DNA of 6,928 bases, taken from NCBI GenBank assembly GCA_903643055.1, contig CAHJWV010000272.1, positions 1-6,928 of the forward strand. The letters are read 5' to 3'. This document shows, piece by piece, positions 6,437 to 6,928 of the stretch. This DNA is from Burkholderiales bacterium. GTDB taxonomy: Bacteria > Pseudomonadota > Gammaproteobacteria > Burkholderiales > Burkholderiaceae. Under the pieces are notes generated by a model that had not been told where the DNA came from, searched no databases, and worked only from the letters and a program-made list of their open reading frames with translations. Both the position numbers and the translations under genes were made by a program. Each line of letters opens with the position of its first letter. Within the stretch, counting starts at the first letter, position 1.

Positions 6437-6928
6437 TCACGAAGGACGGGCTTGTTCGAGGGTCAGCCGCCGCAAGCCGGCCTGTGACAGGCGAAGCACT
6501 TCAGCGCGCGGAGTCGCGTGCTCCAGGTCCCAGTCGGAAAGCACGTATCGAATCTGCCCCGGGGCCATCGCTTCGGTGTCGGGGCGATGGGTGTGGCCGT
6601 GAATCATCGTTTGGGCGCTGGCCCGTTCGAGCCAGTCCAATGCCGCGGGGAAGTCGACATCGGCCCACAAGCTCGGGTCCGATTGCGCCTGCTTCTTCTG
6701 CTCGCTTTGAGCGCGAGCGGCACGCGCAAAGGCCCGCCGTTCGGCCAACGGCTTGGACAGGAAGGCATGTTGCCATTCCGGCGAGCGCACCATCGCTCGA
6801 AACTGCTGGTAGGGCAGGTCGGCAAGGCACAGTTCGTCGCCATGAGTCAGCACCAGGCGCTGCCCCCAGCCCTGCAGGACCGTGGGGTCGTTTAGGCCTT
6901 GCAGGCCGCAAGCTTCAAGCATGTCGGC
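6437..6928 (-). CDS. lpxH: LpxH, UDP-2,3-diacylglucosamine diphosphatase (C-terminal part)
   Basis: LpxH hydrolyses UDP-2,3-diacylglucosamine to lipid X and UMP at the inner membrane, the fourth step of lipid A synthesis, using a calcineurin-like metallophosphoesterase fold with two Mn ions. Only the last 163 residues are in the window. The frame is open through 6928, and the missing N-terminal part (perhaps 80-100 residues with the first Asp/His and Asn ligands) lies beyond the right edge, so the ATG at 6922 is internal. Two family motifs are visible: LTHGDELC and IHGHTHRP. Their His residues are spaced 83 residues apart, close to the 81 between H114 and H195 of E. coli LpxH. The insert between them (PYQQFRAMVRSPEW, LAERRAFARAARAQSE) is the LpxH lid that shapes the acyl-chain pocket. 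The enzyme is essential in most Gram-negative bacteria. mtfA follows 30 bp downstream. Confidence 0.95.
   Translation of the reverse strand, partial: ADMLEACGLQGLNDPTVLQGWGQRLVLTHGDELCLADLPYQQFRAMVRSPEWQHAFLSKPLAERRAFARAARAQSEQKKQAQSDPSLWADVDFPAALDWLERASAQTMIHGHTHRPDTEAMAPGQIRYVLSDWDLEHATPRAEVLRLSQAGLRRLTLEQARPS

Noticed and set aside
1..6928. tRNA, rRNA, CRISPR array, riboswitch or prophage features
   Set aside because: I saw no tRNA cloverleaf, regular spaced repeats, rRNA segments, attachment sites or phage genes on either strand.

Overview
The window looks like an ordinary chromosomal segment of a betaproteobacterium, most probably of the order Burkholderiales. ClpS, ClpA, LpxH, MtfA and the esterase remnant all read like Burkholderiales family members, and the DNA is GC-rich. 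This is judged from remembered family sequences, without a database search.

Layout: 1-102 (minus) is a short degenerate piece of an IS5-type transposase running off the left edge. 284-718 (minus) is an intact MarR-family organic-peroxide sensor, ohrR. 981-1995 (minus) is a secreted alpha/beta-hydrolase (HSL-type esterase) gene broken by three small indels. An AT-rich control region follows, with two related operator-like sequences in opposite orientation (2087-2105 and 2176-2194). 2365-2640 (minus) is a cold-shock-domain gene, best called cspD, with its own terminator and promoter. Divergent from it, clpS (2846-3199) and clpA (3196-5496) form a plus-strand operon with a 4-nt ATGA overlap, closed by a strong UUCG terminator at 5536-5563. 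On the minus strand, arriving from the right edge, are the 3' part of lpxH (6437-6928) and mtfA (6406-5618), 30 bp apart and probably co-transcribed.

How the genes work together: ClpS delivers N-degron substrates to the ClpA unfoldase, which feeds the ClpP protease (not in the window). CspD sits divergently beside them, as in E. coli. LpxH makes lipid X in the lipid A pathway, and MtfA is a cytosolic zinc peptidase. The left third (IS remnant, ohrR without its usual partner ohr, broken esterase) looks like a decaying accessory patch beside a conserved core block.

I found no strong evidence for an undescribed system. The observations most worth a second look are the inverted operator pair upstream of the broken esterase, the possible leaderless start of clpS, and the three clustered indels in the esterase.
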